The notes under the pieces: model-generated
What the model was told of the DNA's origin: nothing
Seen by the model: only the letters and a program-made list of their open reading frames with translations
Databases searched by the model: none
Shown: in pieces, positions 1 through 8,529 of the stretch
Layout of the letters: each line of letters opens with the position of its first letter
Numbering within the stretch: position 1 is the stretch's first letter
Position numbers and translations under genes: made by a program
Origin: an uncultured Lachnospiraceae bacterium
GTDB lineage: Bacteria > Bacillota > Clostridia > Lachnospirales > Lachnospiraceae
DNA length: 64,000 bases
Direction of reading: 5' to 3'
Assembly: GCA_948470755.1 (NCBI GenBank)
Contig: CAOKPU010000002.1
Location: 48,722-112,721 of the forward strand

Positions 1-1
1 A

Positions 2-1063
2 TTTACGGCGGATTGGAATGAGGATTATCATAAACCCGGCCTGACCGTGGAGGGTGGTATTCCCATCAGAAGGTTCCGGGTGAGGAAGCGGGATGCGGAG
101 GCTTTTCATAAAGTAAACATTAAGCTGATGCGCAATCAAATGCCGCTGACGGAAGCGGAAGAAAAGATATTTGCAGAAGAGATGATCAACAGCCCTGAGT
201 TGTATGATTATATGGAAGAGCATAGCGAAGAGTACGGGCTGTTTGTCTTTATCCCTTATATGTTCGGGACGACGTATTATGGGATCCGGCGTTGCCCGGG
301 GAAAGCAGTGCTGATTCCTTGCTTTCATAATGAAAGCTATGTATATATGGATATTTTTAAGAAAACCTTCCCGAAGGCAGCCGGGATGATTTTCCATGCG
401 GAGCCGGAAGCGGAGCTGGCGAAAAAGGTATATGACCTTTCCAAAGTGAACACCGCCGTGCTGGGGGAAGGCGTATATACGGATGTTACGTATGACAGCG
501 GCAGATTCCGTCAAAAATATCATATTGATGAACCATTTATCCTATACGCAGGACGCAAGGACGTGGGGAAAAATATTTATACGTTGATTCACAATTTTGC
601 CGAGTATAAGTCGAGGAATCATAATGACCTGAAATTAGTTTTGATCGGCGGCGGTTCGGTGACGCTGCCGGAGGCGATAGAGAAGGAAGTCTATGACTTA
701 GGTTTTGTGGATCTGCAGGACAAGTTCGACGCCTATGCGGCGGCCCATCTGCTATGCCAGCCTTCAAAGAATGAAAGCTTTTCTTTGGTCATTATGGAAA
801 GCTGGCTGTGCAAAAGACCGGTGCTGGTTCATGAAGAATGTGCGGTAACAAGCCATTTTGCAAGGCAGTCAGGGGCAGGGCTTTATTTCAGGGATTATTT
901 TGAGTTTGAAGGAGCCGTAAATTATTTACTGGAAAATGATGAGACGGCGGCGGAAATGGGAAGGCAGGGCCGGGAATTTGTTATGAGCCATTTTGCGTGG
1001 GATGTGATCGTGGAGAAGTATACCGCATACTTTGAAGAATTATGTAAACAAAGAGAGGAATAG
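2..1063 (+). CDS. GT4-type glycosyltransferase, 5' end outside window
   Basis: The reading frame is open to the left edge, so the gene begins before the window; about 353 residues are visible. The visible N-terminal part (GGIPIRRFRV) is the usual end of the first half of a GT-B Rossmann domain. A later YAGRKDVGKN stretch and a PSKNESFSLVIMESW stretch match the conserved glycine loop and E-x7-E type region of GT4 enzymes. These transfer a sugar from a nucleotide donor on the cytoplasmic face. It lies 6 bases before the next gene, consistent with one operon. The sugar and acceptor cannot be read from the sequence. Confidence 0.85.
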   Translation, partial: FTADWNEDYHKPGLTVEGGIPIRRFRVRKRDAEAFHKVNIKLMRNQMPLTEAEEKIFAEEMINSPELYDYMEEHSEEYGLFVFIPYMFGTTYYGIRRCPGKAVLIPCFHNESYVYMDIFKKTFPKAAGMIFHAEPEAELAKKVYDLSKVNTAVLGEGVYTDVTYDSGRFRQKYHIDEPFILYAGRKDVGKNIYTLIHNFAEYKSRNHNDLKLVLIGGGSVTLPEAIEKEVYDLGFVDLQDKFDAYAAAHLLCQPSKNESFSLVIMESWLCKRPVLVHEECAVTSHFARQSGAGLYFRDYFEFEGAVNYLLENDETAAEMGRQGREFVMSHFAWDVIVEKYTAYFEELCKQREE

Positions 1064-1069
1064 GATAGG

Positions 1070-2638
1070 ATGCAGAAAATTGATGTAGAACAGATCATGG
1101 CGGAAATCAGGGCGGAGATTAAGGAAAAAGGTTATAAAAAAGAAGACTTAAAATTCCAGGACATACCAATCCCTTCCATGCCGGGTACGGATAACGGGAA
1201 ATTTAATGCGGCTGAACTGCAAAATCAGATCAATGCCTGCAACAAAGACTGGAACAATCCCATGTGTTTCCCTTTCCCGGGGAACAATCCGGTAAAAAAG
1301 CTTTTTCAGAAAACCGTGCGTAAAGTGTCGAAATGCGTATTCTGGCCGATCGTGAATTATCAGAATAAATTTAACCAGGATGTGGTACGGACGTTAAATC
1401 AGTTGAAATATTACGTGGATGCGGATGAAGTTAAATATACTGCGAGAAAAAAGCAGATAATGGAGCAGATGGAAAAGCAGACGGAGGAATTGGAACGGCT
1501 GTATGAAGAACTGATGCACGATAAGATTAAGACGATATCCAGGCAGCTTATGAGCGTAAAATGGAAGCAGATGGATGAAATAGCAGCCAGGGAGGAAAAA
1601 GATACGGACATGATACACTGCAATATATGCGGTTATCATGCGGTGCGGGGATCTTTTGAAAAGAAGGAGACGGAATGTATTTTCAACGGGGGAAAGCTGA
1701 TCAGATATGTATGTCCGGAGTGCGGCGTTATTTTTGGGCCTACAAAATTCATGAATCTGACGCAGCAGGAAATCGATGAAGACTACAAGGTTCATTATTA
1801 TGGCTTTTCGGAAGGTTCTTCTTTTGATAAGGAAATCGAAGCTTTTTATATGCTGGACCCGGATAAGGACGGCGTTTACTTGAATTATGGCTGCGGCTGC
1901 TGGTCGAAATCCATTCAAAAGCTGCGGGCGGAAGGATATAATGTATACGGATATGAACCTTATGCGCCGGAAACGGACAATCCGTATATGATCACGAGCC
2001 AGGCGGAACTGGTAAAAATGAAATTTGATGGCATTTATTCCAACGACTTGCTGGAACATCTTTTAGACCCGGTGACGGATCTTCAATTTATGAAGACGTT
2101 GCTGATGCATCCGGATTCTAAGATGGCCCACAGCACGGCGTGTTATATTTATAAATATGAATATACCAGGTTCCATACGCATTTCTTCACGGGGAATTCT
2201 TTGGAAGTAATGTGTAAAAAGGCCGGATTGGAAATTGTGGACAGCCGCAACGCCATAGAGGAAAGGGATTTTATCTGTCATGTCTTTCAGGGGACAGGGG
2301 ACAGGGTGGATTATAAGTCCTGCCTGTATGTATCGGAGCATGGGGAAAGGAAAGGCGGGAATATCATCCTTCATGAAAAGGGCTATGCCTGCGGGCCTTA
2401 TATGACGCTGGGAAAAGGCGGCTATCGGATGGACTTTGCCGTGAAGCTGCCGGGCAGGGAAAGCATTGCATTAAAGATTACCGCCGACAAAGGAAAAAAG
2501 GAACTGTTTGTTGCAAACCTGACGGAAGGGGCGAATGAAGTGGAGTTTACTTTGGATTGGCTGGAAAAAGACGTGGAATTTGTCATCAGCAATGACGGAA
2601 CGGAAGATATTGTGATAGAGGAAGCGGCGATGTTCTGA
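1070..2638 (+). CDS. SAM-dependent methyltransferase with coiled coil and Cys4 zinc knuckle
   Basis: This 522-residue protein has four visible parts. The N-terminal 30 residues are amphipathic and charged. A Lys/Glu-rich stretch at about 105-175 is probably coiled coil. A CxxC...CxxC pair at about 184-187 and 215-218 looks like a zinc ribbon. A class I methyltransferase core follows, with a glycine-rich SAM loop (LNYGCGCWSK, about 268-280) and an acidic strand end (YGYEPY). The last 110 residues look beta-rich. Such proteins in polysaccharide loci methylate a sugar or cap a chain. The coiled coil could act as a length-measuring or scaffold part, which is inference. Target unknown. Confidence 0.75.
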   Translation: MQKIDVEQIMAEIRAEIKEKGYKKEDLKFQDIPIPSMPGTDNGKFNAAELQNQINACNKDWNNPMCFPFPGNNPVKKLFQKTVRKVSKCVFWPIVNYQNKFNQDVVRTLNQLKYYVDADEVKYTARKKQIMEQMEKQTEELERLYEELMHDKIKTISRQLMSVKWKQMDEIAAREEKDTDMIHCNICGYHAVRGSFEKKETECIFNGGKLIRYVCPECGVIFGPTKFMNLTQQEIDEDYKVHYYGFSEGSSFDKEIEAFYMLDPDKDGVYLNYGCGCWSKSIQKLRAEGYNVYGYEPYAPETDNPYMITSQAELVKMKFDGIYSNDLLEHLLDPVTDLQFMKTLLMHPDSKMAHSTACYIYKYEYTRFHTHFFTGNSLEVMCKKAGLEIVDSRNAIEERDFICHVFQGTGDRVDYKSCLYVSEHGERKGGNIILHEKGYACGPYMTLGKGGYRMDFAVKLPGRESIALKITADKGKKELFVANLTEGANEVEFTLDWLEKDVEFVISNDGTEDIVIEEAAMF

Positions 2639-2702
2639 CAGGCCTGCAGGAAGGCGCGATTAAGGAACGGACGGGGCCGCGAAGGGTATGGGAGAAAGAA
2701 GT

Positions 2703-3764
2703 ATGCGGATTATTCAGGTGTTGAAAGTGCTTGCGTTCGGCGATGCGATAGGGAATCATGTGGTTGCCTTGCAAAAAGCCTTTCAGGAGAAGGGGATCAG
2801 GACGAAAACATATGCGGAAGTCATTGATTCCAGACTGCCGGAAGGGACGGCGGAAGACTACCGGCTGTATGAGGAAAAGGACGGGGATATTATTTTATAC
2901 CATTTGTCCACGGGAACCGAATTGAACCGGAAAATAACGGAACACAAATGTAAGATCATTATTAATTATCATAATATTACGCCGCCCCAATATTTTGCGG
3001 AGTATAACAGGCAGGGAGAGATGAACTGCAGGACGGGGCTGGCGGATGCGGCGTATCTTGCGGATAAAGTGTGCGCCTGCATTGCGGATTCCCAGTATAA
3101 TAAAGAAGATCTGATGCGTATGGGGTATCGGTGCGATATTACGGTTATCCCCATCCTGATTGCTTTTGACGATTATAAAAAGAAGCCTGATGAGGCGATA
3201 GGGAATAAATACAAAGACGGATGGACGAATATTCTGTTTGTGGGAAGAGTGGTCCCTAATAAGGCGCAGCATGATGTGATCAATGCATTCCATCATTACA
3301 AAAAGTATTACAATCCTAGATCCAGGCTGATTTTAACCGGTACATGGGGCGGGATGGAAAGATATCAGGCGCAGTTGGTGGAATATGCAGGGAAATTAGG
3401 GGTAGAGGATGTGATTTATCCGGGACATATCAAATTCCAGGAGATTTTGGCCTATTACCGTTGCGCGGATCTATTCTTATGCCAGAGTGAACACGAGGGC
3501 TTTGGGGTCCCTTTGGTGGAAGCTATGATTTTTGGGGTTCCCGTTATTGCTTACGACAGCAGTGCGGTAGGAGAGACCTTGGGAGGCGCAGGGCTGCTGC
3601 TTCCGACAAAAGATCCGCTGGAGACGGCGGCGGCGATGAACAGGGTCGTTACCGACAAGGGACTTGGAAGGAAAATGGCGGAAAACGGGCGGGAAAGATT
3701 AAAGGATTTTGATAACCAGGTAACTGCGGAAAGATTTATAGAATATATCAGGAGCAAGGGATAA
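2703..3764 (+). CDS. GT4-type glycosyltransferase
   Basis: A 353-residue GT-B enzyme. The start at 2703 is preferred because GGAGAAAG at 2691-2698 sits at the right distance; an in-frame ATG at 2688 has no such site. The N-terminal half shows MRIIQVLKVLAFGDAIGNHV, typical of retaining GT4 enzymes. The C-terminal half has LFVGRVVPNKAQHD and the E-x7-E element EHEGFGVPLVEA near residue 262, which binds the nucleotide-sugar. The stop codon touches the start of the next gene, so the two are co-translated. Donor and acceptor are unknown. Confidence 0.88.
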   Translation: MRIIQVLKVLAFGDAIGNHVVALQKAFQEKGIRTKTYAEVIDSRLPEGTAEDYRLYEEKDGDIILYHLSTGTELNRKITEHKCKIIINYHNITPPQYFAEYNRQGEMNCRTGLADAAYLADKVCACIADSQYNKEDLMRMGYRCDITVIPILIAFDDYKKKPDEAIGNKYKDGWTNILFVGRVVPNKAQHDVINAFHHYKKYYNPRSRLILTGTWGGMERYQAQLVEYAGKLGVEDVIYPGHIKFQEILAYYRCADLFLCQSEHEGFGVPLVEAMIFGVPVIAYDSSAVGETLGGAGLLLPTKDPLETAAAMNRVVTDKGLGRKMAENGRERLKDFDNQVTAERFIEYIRSKG

Positions 3765-6215
3765 ATGGATGGGGTGCTTTTAGGCGCAGGGATCGTACTG
3801 AATTTCTGGATATGCCTGCTTTTCTTAAAAGAGACGGACGGGATAAAATGCGGCGTGCTTTCCGTATTTCTTTATTTTTGTTATTATGCGGTCATCGGCG
3901 GCATACTGTTCGGCCTGGAAGCATTCGGCATAAAAAGAACGTTGCTTCTTATCGTGTTGGCGGAAATGGCGGCATTGCTGCCTTTGTGGAAGAGAAAAAG
4001 AAGGTTTCAGCAGGAATGGCCGGTGCGCCGGTATATATTCCCTATAGCCCTGACGCTTTGTACGCTGCCTTTCGTATGGAATAAATTTGGCTTTTACGGA
4101 ATGGGGCAGGATGAGGGCGTATATCAGACGCAGGCGATTGCTTTTATGAACCGCCATTATGAAAACCAAAAAGATTTTCAGGAATATGAGCTGCTTGATG
4201 AGGAGGGGAAAAAGGGATTCCGGCAGTTTGTGGATTCCCAGCTTGTGGGATATTACATATACGATGAGACGCTCCCTTCTTTATCTGCGGAAGGGAAAGC
4301 CAGCGATGTTTCCGGGTTTTACCACGGGATCCCGACTTTTTCCGCAATGCTGGCGTTATGGGGGAATCTGTTTGGGATGAGGCATATGGCAGGGATACAG
4401 ACGGTTTTCTATATTTGCAGCCTGTTCCTGCTTTTTTTTACATGCGGGAATCTACGGCTAAGGGAGCCGGTAAAGTATGCGGTTGGAATCATATACGCCT
4501 TTTCTCCCATCATGTTATGGGTATCCAAGTCTTCTTTGACGGAAATGTTTTTAGCCTGTTTGATGATCGGTTTCTTATATTTTATGACAGGGAGCGGGGA
4601 CGGAACGGGAATTTTCTGCGCCGCTTTGACGGTTGCGGCATTTTCTTTTTACCATCTGACCATATATACGATCCTTCCCATCGTCATCCTGATCTTCTGG
4701 GGGATGTTCCTTTATAGTAAAAAGGACGGCTACATCTATGCATCGGCCACGGTTTTGCTGACCTTTATGATATCTATGGTGATTGTCTCAAAAATAGCGG
4801 CCACTTATAGCTTTGTATATAACTTTTCCCCGTTATATCGGTTCACCCGCCTGATCCGGCGGGAAACCGTACTGCCTTTTCTGTTAGGGGGGTCGGCGGC
4901 AGGGATCCTGTTAAGCTTTCTTCTTCTTGCTGCAGGCAGGAAAGGTTTGCCGCACTTTCCCCGAAAAGGATGGATGGGGAAATCCTGCGTCCGGCTTGGG
5001 ATACTTGTATTTGTTGTACTTCAGTTGTGCATTGCGGGCAGGCTGGCGGGACATGGGTATGATACGCTGCAGGATGCGGTGCGGCATTTGTCGATAACAG
5101 CCTTTGCCATGTATGGCGGCGGTGTATTAATGATATTGGCAGCAGCCTATATTTTTTGGAAACCTTCCTTATGCTGGCAAAGCACCGGGACAATGATCGT
5201 TACAGGGATGAGCGCCTATTGCATCCTGTTTTATACTTGTTTTTTGCGCAAGGATATTTTGTATCATTATTATTATGGCCGTTATCTGGCGCCATTTATC
5301 TGTATAGCGGCGCTGATGACCGGGATAGCGGTGAATGAGTGGAAGACAGCGGCAGGGAGGGCGGCGGCCTGGATCATGACGGCTGCTTATATGGCGGTTT
5401 GTATGCCGTATGATTTCGTATTGGCAAAGAATGATGATGATACGAGGATGCAGTGGGATATTTTGGAGGATGTGGCGGCTGTCATACCAAAGGACGCTAT
5501 TGTTTATATGGATCCGGATATGGGGATGATATCTTATCTTCCCTTAAGGGAACTGACGGGTGCGCTTATCTTTCCTGCAGGAAGCCAGGAACTTTTCAAA
5601 ATAACCGAGGAGAAGAGGGAGGATGATCGGGATATTTATTATATTTCCGAGCTGTACCAATATCTTCCCATGTGCGATATCGTTTATGCGGATTGGTACG
5701 AAACGAGCGAGAACGAAAACGAGTACAATGGAAAGCTGCTGCCCCTGCCGTTAAAGATGAGTAAGGAAAACAGGAACATTGCCGTATATAAAGTGCAAAG
5801 AGAACAGTATGCATACGAGATGGCTGACCGGGATATGGCAATAAGCGGTTATTACGGCTTAGAGTCGGATTTTCGATGGAGCGACCCACAGGAAAACAGG
5901 ATGCGGTGCATATTGGATAAAAAGAGCTATACTGTCAGGGTGGCGCAGGGGGCCGTTCTGCCGTTGGAGGCTCTTGGAAAGGAAGAATACGAAGTAAGGC
6001 TGCAGGTCAATGGGGAATATGCAGATTCCTGTACGATTACAAAAGAATCCCCGGATGACGATTTGCTCTTTACCGTACCGGAAGGACTTGTGAAAGAAGG
6101 GGTCAACGAAATTTCTTTCCTCTGCGCGGCATGGAGCCCGCAGGATTTTGGCTCGCCGGACGAAAGGAAGCTGGGGATTGCAGTGAAACAGGTGTTATTC
6201 GAGCAGGATCCATAG
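3765..6215 (+). CDS. Polytopic GT-C (GT39/PMT-like) glycosyltransferase
   Basis: An 816-residue membrane protein with about a dozen hydrophobic segments up to residue 545, then an extracytoplasmic beta-rich tail. The first outer loop has GMGQDEGVYQTQA near residue 114. This acidic pair after TM1-2 is characteristic of GT-C enzymes that use polyprenyl-phosphate sugars. The enzyme would transfer a lipid-linked sugar to a glycan outside the membrane. The gene starts directly after the stop of the preceding GT4 gene. Two other GT-C genes lie in this window, at 23470 and 41644, each with a different tail. Substrate unknown. Confidence 0.75.
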   Translation: MDGVLLGAGIVLNFWICLLFLKETDGIKCGVLSVFLYFCYYAVIGGILFGLEAFGIKRTLLLIVLAEMAALLPLWKRKRRFQQEWPVRRYIFPIALTLCTLPFVWNKFGFYGMGQDEGVYQTQAIAFMNRHYENQKDFQEYELLDEEGKKGFRQFVDSQLVGYYIYDETLPSLSAEGKASDVSGFYHGIPTFSAMLALWGNLFGMRHMAGIQTVFYICSLFLLFFTCGNLRLREPVKYAVGIIYAFSPIMLWVSKSSLTEMFLACLMIGFLYFMTGSGDGTGIFCAALTVAAFSFYHLTIYTILPIVILIFWGMFLYSKKDGYIYASATVLLTFMISMVIVSKIAATYSFVYNFSPLYRFTRLIRRETVLPFLLGGSAAGILLSFLLLAAGRKGLPHFPRKGWMGKSCVRLGILVFVVLQLCIAGRLAGHGYDTLQDAVRHLSITAFAMYGGGVLMILAAAYIFWKPSLCWQSTGTMIVTGMSAYCILFYTCFLRKDILYHYYYGRYLAPFICIAALMTGIAVNEWKTAAGRAAAWIMTAAYMAVCMPYDFVLAKNDDDTRMQWDILEDVAAVIPKDAIVYMDPDMGMISYLPLRELTGALIFPAGSQELFKITEEKREDDRDIYYISELYQYLPMCDIVYADWYETSENENEYNGKLLPLPLKMSKENRNIAVYKVQREQYAYEMADRDMAISGYYGLESDFRWSDPQENRMRCILDKKSYTVRVAQGAVLPLEALGKEEYEVRLQVNGEYADSCTITKESPDDDLLFTVPEGLVKEGVNEISFLCAAWSPQDFGSPDERKLGIAVKQVLFEQDP

Positions 6216-6284
6216 GCTGGGTCATTTGATGTCCGGATCATAAAAAGGAATAAATTGGAACCCACAAGATTCAGAATTCAGATG

Positions 6285-6312
6285 TTGACAATATACTATA
6301 TATAGATATAAA
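6285..6312 (+). promoter_or_regulatory. Promoter of the first DUF4214 gene
   Basis: TTGACA at 6285-6290 is followed 16 bases later by TATAAA at 6307-6312. It lies in the 150-base gap after the GT-C gene and before the secreted protein gene at 6366, so the secreted proteins appear to have their own transcription start. A GGAGG ribosome site (6357-6361) precedes the ATG. Confidence 0.65.
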
Positions 6313-6365
6313 ATGTATTTGAAAGTTTTGTCGAAAATGGGTCAGTCATAGATTTAGGAGGAAGT

Positions 6366-7979
6366 ATGAGGAAAGCAGGAAGATTATTATTTGTATGGGT
6401 ATTGATTGCGGCAATGATTCTGCCTATGACGGTAGGGGCGGCGGAAGCATCTTCGGATGTGGAAGCGGGCGGTGAAGTGGAACGGAATGAAATAGGCGAT
6501 ATTGAATTGCCGGATAATATAATAGAAGATACGGACGGGATGGAAGAAGACAATCAGGGGCAGGAGGACGAAGGGGAGCCATCGGAGGATGGAACGGATA
6601 TACCGGAGGAAGATGTGCCGTCCGATGGGCCGGAAGACGTGCCATCCAATGAGCCGGAAGATACGATCCGCGATACGGAAGGGGATGTATCTGCCGATAT
6701 CATACAGGAAACGGAAGATATGGATATCGACTTGGAAGCGATGGAAGAAGAGGGGCGCATCCTGACAGAAGAAGAGGAAGAGACGGACGAAATCATATAT
6801 AAAAGCCCGAATGAAGGATTGGAAGATTTCGGTGAACTGACCCTGGTGGACGTACGGATGATAGAAGACGAGAACCTGGTCGCAGGGGCGGGGGAGCATG
6901 GGCAGATCATGCTGGATCCCGGCCTGGTGAAGGGCAATAAGACTTTTTCCAATAATACTAAGATTAAGATTAAATTTATCTTAGTCTGCTATGGCAATGA
7001 ACTGGATGAATGGCGTATCACGATTTTCAGGGGGAAATCCCTGAAAGTAAAGGATGCCCTAACGAGAAAAATCGGAACCTTCGGAAAAACAGTAGGAACG
7101 ATAGAGCTTACTTTTGAATGGGATACTACGGATTTAAAGAAATATGCGGAAGGTACGTATACCCTGCAGTATCTTTCTGTTTATAACAATGGAAAGAAGG
7201 ATGTGATAACCGAACACACGGAGACGTTGAAACTGGAAGATTATAAGACGGTGGCTACAAGGAATTTTGTGAAACGTCTTTATACGAAGGTGTTTAACCG
7301 TCCGGCGGATACCGCGGGCCTGAACGATTGGACCGATAAGCTGGTAAAAGGGAAGGTGACCGGCGGGGAAGCCGTACGAGGATTTATCCAAAGCAAGGAA
7401 TTTGCAAACAGGAACGTAAGCGATAGTGAATATGTGGATATCCTCTATCGTACATTGTTCGACAGGGAGCCGGACCCGTCAGGGAAGCAGAACTGGATGG
7501 ACGCGTTGAATACAGGCATGAGCCGCACTTTTGTATTAAAAGGATTTATCGACGGAGTGGAATTTGACGCTCTCTGCAAAGGATACGGTATTAAAAGGGG
7601 AACCATTGATGTAGTGGAAAACAGGGACAAGAACCGGGGCGCGACTGCTTTTGTATGGAGGTTCTATCAGGTTGCTTTGGGAAGGACTCCCGATATAGCG
7701 GGCCTGAACGATTGGACAGGCCGGCTGGTGAGCAAGAAGGCTACTCCGGAAGATGTCGGCAAAGGATTCATTTTCTCGCCGGAAGTCAGAAATAAAAAGT
7801 TAAGCAATACGGAATATGTAAAGCTTCTTTACAGGACTTTCCTTGGAAGGGAATTTGATGAAGTGGGATTAAACGACTGGGTAAAACGGCTGGATAGCGG
7901 CACAAGTAGGGAAGATGTTTTCTACGGGTTTTCAAAAAGCGCTGAATTTGGGGGGATTGTAGCATCTTTTGGACTATAG
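6366..7979 (+). CDS. Secreted protein with acidic linker, beta domain and two DUF4214 modules
   Basis: A 537-residue exported protein. Residues 1-27 form a Sec signal peptide (MRKAGRLLFVWVLIAAMILP, cleavage after GAA). Residues 30-145 are an acidic, low-complexity Asp/Glu/Pro linker. Residues 165-290 look like one all-beta domain that I do not recognise. Residues 300-408 and 425-537 are two DUF4214 modules. Each holds two repeats of the pattern Y-x3-L/F-x-R-x2-D-x2-G-x3-W. The protein ends FGL, like the two following secreted proteins. No sortase motif, SLH or choline-binding repeats are visible, so the DUF4214 part may be the surface anchor (inference). Role of the beta domain is unknown. 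Confidence 0.8.
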   Translation: MRKAGRLLFVWVLIAAMILPMTVGAAEASSDVEAGGEVERNEIGDIELPDNIIEDTDGMEEDNQGQEDEGEPSEDGTDIPEEDVPSDGPEDVPSNEPEDTIRDTEGDVSADIIQETEDMDIDLEAMEEEGRILTEEEEETDEIIYKSPNEGLEDFGELTLVDVRMIEDENLVAGAGEHGQIMLDPGLVKGNKTFSNNTKIKIKFILVCYGNELDEWRITIFRGKSLKVKDALTRKIGTFGKTVGTIELTFEWDTTDLKKYAEGTYTLQYLSVYNNGKKDVITEHTETLKLEDYKTVATRNFVKRLYTKVFNRPADTAGLNDWTDKLVKGKVTGGEAVRGFIQSKEFANRNVSDSEYVDILYRTLFDREPDPSGKQNWMDALNTGMSRTFVLKGFIDGVEFDALCKGYGIKRGTIDVVENRDKNRGATAFVWRFYQVALGRTPDIAGLNDWTGRLVSKKATPEDVGKGFIFSPEVRNKKLSNTEYVKLLYRTFLGREFDEVGLNDWVKRLDSGTSREDVFYGFSKSAEFGGIVASFGL

Positions 7980-8045
7980 TTTATTCCCGCAGGCAATGAG
8001 GAAAATAGCCATGTTTGCATGGATATTTGACGAATGCCGCGAGGG

Positions 8046-8097
8046 TATGATATAGGGAGTGGTTCGGCAGGATCATTCCCTATGTTATTCTATCATA
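8046..8097 (+). other. Nested stem-loop after the first DUF4214 gene
   Basis: TATGATA (8046-8052) pairs with TATCATA (8091-8097), and inside it TAGGGA pairs with TCCCTA. No long T-run follows, so it is a weak terminator candidate or part of the structured intergenic region. Confidence 0.4.
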
Positions 8098-8098
8098 G

Positions 8099-8176
8099 GA
8101 TTCGGGTGTCAAAAGGCCCATCCGGCATCCCCGTCCGGCAGATGGCACAAAAGATTGGTGTGTACTCTGTTGCACG
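8099..8176 (+). repeat. Half copy of the palindromic element found at 50161-50395
   Basis: About 78 bases starting GATTCGGGTGTCAAAAGGCC match the left arm of the 235-bp inverted-repeat element at 50161, including the following CTCTGTTGCACG. The right arm is absent here, so this is a truncated or decayed copy. Confidence 0.75.
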
Positions 8177-8239
8177 ATATCCTGTAATAGAAAAACCCTC
8201 TGGGATATGATAAATCTATATGAAACAGAAAAGGAAATA

Positions 8240-8362
8240 GATTGAAAAATCAGCTTGATAGCTGATTTTATCAATCGGCTATTTGTGCCGGAGCATCACA
8301 AATAGCCCCGATGGCAGACGCAAATCTGATATTTGCGTCGCCCCGTCGCGTAAACGCTCCGG
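8240..8362 (+). ncRNA. Candidate structured RNA: three hairpins plus loop pseudoknot
   Basis: Three strong hairpins lie in a row: 8240-8255 with 8260-8276, 8277-8287 with 8297-8307 (perfect 11 bp), and 8317-8325 with 8331-8339 (perfect 9 bp). The loop of the second hairpin, CCGGAGC (8288-8294), is the exact complement of GCTCCGG at 8356-8362, which would form a pseudoknot. It continues directly into the leader element at 8371. I see no open reading frame here. The family is not recognised. Confidence 0.5.
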
Positions 8363-8370
8363 AATGGGGA

Positions 8371-8516
8371 TTAGCGTGAGAAGAACTTCTAATCACTCGC
8401 AGCAGAGGCTGCTTCGCGAAGAAGTTCTAAGTCAGCCAAGCTGACTTTTCTCACGCAGGAGAATGCCTAAAATGCGGCATTCTCCGCACATATTTGAGAT
8501 TCCGCGAAGCGGAATC
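8371..8516 (+). promoter_or_regulatory. Structured leader element, copy 1
   Basis: A branched fold. The closing stem pairs 8374-8382 with 8448-8456. Inside it are stem GAACTTCT (8383-8390) with AGAAGTTC (8420-8427), a GCAGC/GCTGC hairpin (8399-8412) and a GTCAGC/GCTGAC hairpin (8431-8445). After the closing stem come a 10-bp hairpin (8458-8467 with 8476-8485) and a GATTCCGC-GAA-GCGGAATC hairpin (8498-8516). The last hairpin ends two bases before the GGAGGG ribosome site of the gene at 8530. A second copy at 25041-25190 keeps the fold while changing several stems on both sides. Confidence 0.7.
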
Positions 8517-8529
8517 ATGGAGGGTTAGT

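Noticed and set aside
1394-2059. Long minus-strand open frame of 221 codons opposite the methyltransferase
   Set aside because: It is the shadow of a real gene, with no ribosome site and a biased, low-complexity translation; the same holds for other antisense frames such as 6387-6899, 8451-9062 and 12008-12715.
4159-4717. Two extra plus-strand frames inside the GT-C gene
   Set aside because: They are alternate-frame readings of a gene with clear family motifs and carry no motifs themselves.
8494-8529. Upstream in-frame start for the glucosaminidase
   Set aside because: It lies within the last hairpin of the leader element, has no ribosome site, and would put 12 residues before the signal peptide.
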